From assembly GCF_000559085.1 (NCBI RefSeq), contig NZ_JALN02000002.1, forward strand, positions 1 through 64,000: a stretch of DNA of 64,000 nt, given 5' to 3'. The notes below the pieces were generated by a model. The model ran no database searches and was not told the DNA's origin. It worked only from the letters and a program-made list of their open reading frames with translations. Every line of letters begins with the position of its first letter. Position 1 is the stretch's first letter. The DNA comes from Mycolicibacterium aromaticivorans JS19b1 = JCM 16368. GTDB taxonomy: Bacteria > Actinomycetota > Actinomycetes > Mycobacteriales > Mycobacteriaceae. The translations under genes and the position numbers were made by a program. This document shows positions 59,814 through 64,000 of this stretch, piece after piece.

Positions 59814-62354
59814 CTAGCGCGAGCTGGTTGAATCCATAACGCGGGGCGCTGCGGGCGTCACCGACAGCATCGGAAGCCCGAGCAACCGGAGTGCATTAGC
59901 GACGACAATAAGCGTCGATCCTTCGTGAATGAGGACGGCAGGGCCGATTCCCAAGCCGAAGACCGTCGCTGGTATTAGGACCGCAACGATCCCGAGGCTG
60001 GCCCACAGATTTTGCTTGATGACTCGGGCAGAGCGCCGGCTCAGGTGGACGGCAAATGGGAGAGCCTTGAGATCGTCGGCCATCAGCGCAACGTCGGCGG
60101 TCTCCAACGCCACATCGGACCCGGCTGCGCCCATCGCTATTCCCACGCTGGCCCGCGCCATCGCCGGCGCGTCGTTAACACCGTCACCGACCATGCCCAC
60201 TCGGCCGTAGCGCTCTGCCAGCGCGGCGATCTCAGCGACCTTGTCCTCTGGCATAAGGTCGCCACGGGCGTTGGCAACGCCGACTTCGGCTGCGACAGCG
60301 TCGGCCACCTGCTGGTTGTCACCTGACAGCATGACGGTGTTGCGGATCCCTAGTTCGCCGAGTCGTCTGATGACCGCCGGCGCTTCCGGCCGCGGCACAT
60401 CCATCAGCCCGATCGCTCCCAGCCAGCGGTCGCCTGCGCGTACGAGCATCGTGGTACGGCCCGCGAGTTTGAGTCTGTCGATGTCCGCTGCCAGCGCCGC
60501 CGGCGGGGCGTCGGAAAGAGCTTCAATCTTGCCGATGCGGATCTGCACCCCATCCACGGATGCGACGACGCCGCGACCGATGAGGGTACGTACGTCCGTC
60601 GCCCGCGGTACCGCTGCCCCAGCCAAGCGCTCACGGCCGTCGCGGACGATCGCGGTGGCCAGAGGATGATCGCTCTGTTCCTCAACTGCTACCGCAATCT
60701 TGAGCAATTCGGTTTCGTCAACACCTGCGGCGGCAATCACGGTGGCGATCCGCGGTCTGCCCTCGGTCAGTGTGCCAGTCTTGTCAAAGGCCAACACCTC
60801 AACACGGCCCAGGTCCTCAAGGGCCGCGCCGCCCTTCATCAAGATGCCGGCCCTCGCGGCGCGTGCGACGGCCGAAAGCACAGCGCTAGGTGTTGCGATA
60901 GCCAATGCACATGGGCTGGCAGCAACCAGAACGGCAAGCGCCCGGTACACCGTGGCAGTGAAAGGCTCGTTCACGACGATTCCGGCGAATAGCAGGAGGA
61001 AGACGCCCACGAGTACGGCGGGCACAAAGATGCGCTGGAACCGGTCGGTGAAGCGCTGCGTCGACGTGGTCTTGGTCTGCGCCTCGGCGACCAAGCGGAC
61101 CACCCGGGCCAGCGTGGAGTCTTCGGCGAGGCGGGTCACCTGGATCTCGAGAGCACCCGCGCCGTTGATCGTCCCGGCGAACACACGGGCTGCCGAGTCG
61201 ACGAGGTCGGGCGACGCTGCCGCCGCCGCGACGTCGGGCACAGGACTCTTGTCGACAGGAACGCTCTCGCCCGTCACAGGAGCCTGGTCGACGCTGCCGG
61301 TCCCTGCGACGACGAAGCCGTCCGCGGCGAGTCGCGTGTTGGGGCGTACGACGACGATGTCCCCGATGCGGAGGTCTGCAACGGGTACCTCGATGGTCTC
61401 GCCCGTGCCGCCGCGTCGCACAAGTGCCGTCTTCGGAGCAATTTCTGCGAGCGCCTCAATCGCCCGGCGGGCACGCCCCATCGCGTAACCCTCGAGCGCG
61501 TGCCCGACGCTGAACAAGAAGAGCAGCAACGCGCCTTCCGGAACTTCACCGAGTGCCGCCGCACCGGCCGCCGATACCAGCATCAAGAAGTCGATCTCGA
61601 AGCGTCCCTGCCGGACGCTGGCGAACGCTTCCTGGACGGTGAAGAACGCGCCGAAGAAGAACGCCAGGGAATAGATCACCAGCTCAGCGGGCCGCGGTGT
61701 ATCCGCGAACGTCGCCATCAGCCATCCGACGAATAGCAATGTTCCAGCGAGTCCGGCGAAGATCAATTCGCTTCGCTCCCCGAAGATTCCGCCGTGATCG
61801 TGCTGATGCGCGGAGTCCTGCGCGGACTGCCCATCATGGCCATCGCCAAGGGTGCCGGATGGCAGGGGTGGTGTCGGCGCGGATCCGGCGGCGATGACGT
61901 CGACAAGTTCTTGGGCAGTCACTGTCGTCCGTTCGAATTCCACCTCGACGGCGTCAGCCCTAGCTGCCGCGGAGACGACGCCGGGCATGGAGGACAGCCT
62001 CTCGACGAGTGCTGCTGTTCGTGCCGCCGCCCCATGATCCGTCTCGGCCATTAACCAACGCAGGTGTCCGTACCGGTTGTTGATGGTCTGCGCCGCATGC
62101 CACGCCCGCCGTTGCACTTCGGTTGCCGTCACGGCATTGGCGTCGTAGTGGACACATAGGCGCGGCTTCAGCGTGCCGCCGCCGATGACATGGGCCTTGT
62201 CGATGACTGAGGCGGCGGCCAGGTCGTGTGTCAGGCGCTCAGCGCAGCGATCGTCACTCCCCGGTAGCAGGTCGACAAGCTCGAGTGCCAATGCTTGGTT
62301 GGCCGGCTCGTCGTCGGTGTCGTGCCCTGCAGGACCGCAGTCTCCACCAATCAT
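59814..62354 (-). CDS. Heavy-metal P1B-type ATPase (ZntA/CadA-like) with His-rich linker
   Basis: About 846 residues from ATG 62354, chosen because a promoter (see 62362-62392) ends just before it; ATG 62405 is the alternative. The soluble N-terminal domain carries a ferredoxin-like region without CxxC, followed by a His/Asp-rich linker (DGHDGQSAQDSAHQHDHGG). The core has DQAPVTGESVPV, SPCALAIATPSAV, the phosphorylated Asp in AFDKTGTLTEG (about residue 524), SDHPLA and MVGDGVNDAPAM. It is most similar in layout to Zn/Cd exporters. The His-rich linker may sense or buffer metal. Confidence 0.92.
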   Translation of the reverse strand: MIGGDCGPAGHDTDDEPANQALALELVDLLPGSDDRCAERLTHDLAAASVIDKAHVIGGGTLKPRLCVHYDANAVTATEVQRRAWHAAQTINNRYGHLRWLMAETDHGAAARTAALVERLSSMPGVVSAAARADAVEVEFERTTVTAQELVDVIAAGSAPTPPLPSGTLGDGHDGQSAQDSAHQHDHGGIFGERSELIFAGLAGTLLFVGWLMATFADTPRPAELVIYSLAFFFGAFFTVQEAFASVRQGRFEIDFLMLVSAAGAAALGEVPEGALLLFLFSVGHALEGYAMGRARRAIEALAEIAPKTALVRRGGTGETIEVPVADLRIGDIVVVRPNTRLAADGFVVAGTGSVDQAPVTGESVPVDKSPVPDVAAAAASPDLVDSAARVFAGTINGAGALEIQVTRLAEDSTLARVVRLVAEAQTKTTSTQRFTDRFQRIFVPAVLVGVFLLLFAGIVVNEPFTATVYRALAVLVAASPCALAIATPSAVLSAVARAARAGILMKGGAALEDLGRVEVLAFDKTGTLTEGRPRIATVIAAAGVDETELLKIAVAVEEQSDHPLATAIVRDGRERLAGAAVPRATDVRTLIGRGVVASVDGVQIRIGKIEALSDAPPAALAADIDRLKLAGRTTMLVRAGDRWLGAIGLMDVPRPEAPAVIRRLGELGIRNTVMLSGDNQQVADAVAAEVGVANARGDLMPEDKVAEIAALAERYGRVGMVGDGVNDAPAMARASVGIAMGAAGSDVALETADVALMADDLKALPFAVHLSRRSARVIKQNLWASLGIVAVLIPATVFGLGIGPAVLIHEGSTLIVVANALRLLGLPMLSVTPAAPRVMDSTSSR

Positions 62355-62361
62355 AGATGCA

Positions 62362-62392
62362 ATAATACGCATATGTGCATGTCTTTGGTCAA
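62362..62392 (-). promoter_or_regulatory. Promoter of the His-rich ATPase gene, probably leaderless
   Basis: On the minus strand, TTGACC (62387-62392) and TATTAT (62362-62367) are 19 bases apart; the ATG at 62354 lies 7 bases after the -10, so the start of transcription would coincide with the start codon. The spacer contains CACATATGCG, part of a palindromic stretch that could be a repressor site. Confidence 0.5.
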
Positions 62393-62470
62393 CTCCTCGA
62401 GCCAATGAGCAAGCGCCTCACGTGTGCATTGAGCCAACGCAATCGACATCGAGATGAGCACCGTGGCGAA

Positions 62471-64000
<1,530 letters not shown>

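Overview
This is GC-rich actinobacterial DNA, almost certainly from a mycobacterium (Mycobacterium or Mycolicibacterium). An MPT51-type secreted mycolyltransferase homologue, a DUF732 secreted protein, an IS1081-like IS256-family transposase, a RelBE pair resembling the M. tuberculosis proteins and a mycobacterial-type CtaD all point there. The sequence does not say directly whether it is plasmid or chromosome. The density of insertion sequences, a toxin-antitoxin pair, a tyrosine recombinase with its own lox-like palindrome and the metal-resistance genes fit a large plasmid or an integrated element.

Region 1 (about 1-4950) is a scrapyard: an IS3-type orfB fragment, one full IS3-family element, a TetR regulator, a broken fumarylacetoacetate-hydrolase-family gene and a broken tyrosine-recombinase gene. 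Region 2 (about 5.0-28.4 kb) is a large aromatic-degradation island, all on the + strand. It carries four complete Rieske oxygenase alpha/beta pairs (5.1, 12.5, 18.1 and 25.5 kb), two [3Fe-4S]-type ferredoxins and no visible ferredoxin reductase. It also carries a CoA-dependent side-chain module (CaiB-type CoA-transferase, thiolase-like protein without the catalytic Cys, DUF35, double-hotdog MaoC hydratase), two dihydrodiol-dehydrogenase candidates (Gfo/Idh/MocA and SDR), two ring-cleavage dioxygenases of unrelated folds, a class II aldolase-type decarboxylase candidate, a meta-cleavage hydrolase, a cupin, a HIBADH-like dehydrogenase and a MarR regulator. A plausible reading is that an aryl acid is activated to its CoA thioester, dihydroxylated, relieved of its side chain or carboxyl group, and then meta-cleaved. 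Two inverted copies of one IS3-family element bracket this island, but each has its own 3-bp target duplication.

Region 3 (29.9-42.3 kb) holds TetR and AraC regulators, then a ketopantoate-reductase-like/DapA-like gene pair and a group II intron remnant with a recognisable domain V, flanked by two direct copies of an IS407-type IS3 element (4-bp target duplications). A helical-repeat protein, an IS1081-like IS256 element (8-bp duplication) and a tyrosine recombinase next to a 13-8-13 bp palindrome follow. Region 4 (42.9-51.7 kb) has secreted proteins (DUF732, CAP, MPT51-like), an IS110-family element with a second IS1081-like copy inserted at its end, RelBE, two DNA-binding-type proteins and an MgtC/SapB protein.

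Region 5 (51.9-62.4 kb) is a metal-handling island: two intact heavy-metal P1B ATPases, the broken ends of a third, two CmtR-like ArsR repressors with matching leaderless promoters, a multicopper-oxidase fragment, a universal stress protein, and an unusual family of exported proteins built on Met-Met-Gly-Pro-Gly repeats, one fused to a complete cupredoxin copper site and encoded with a SHOCT-domain protein. The window ends inside ctaD (cytochrome c oxidase subunit I). No tRNA, rRNA or CRISPR array was recognised.
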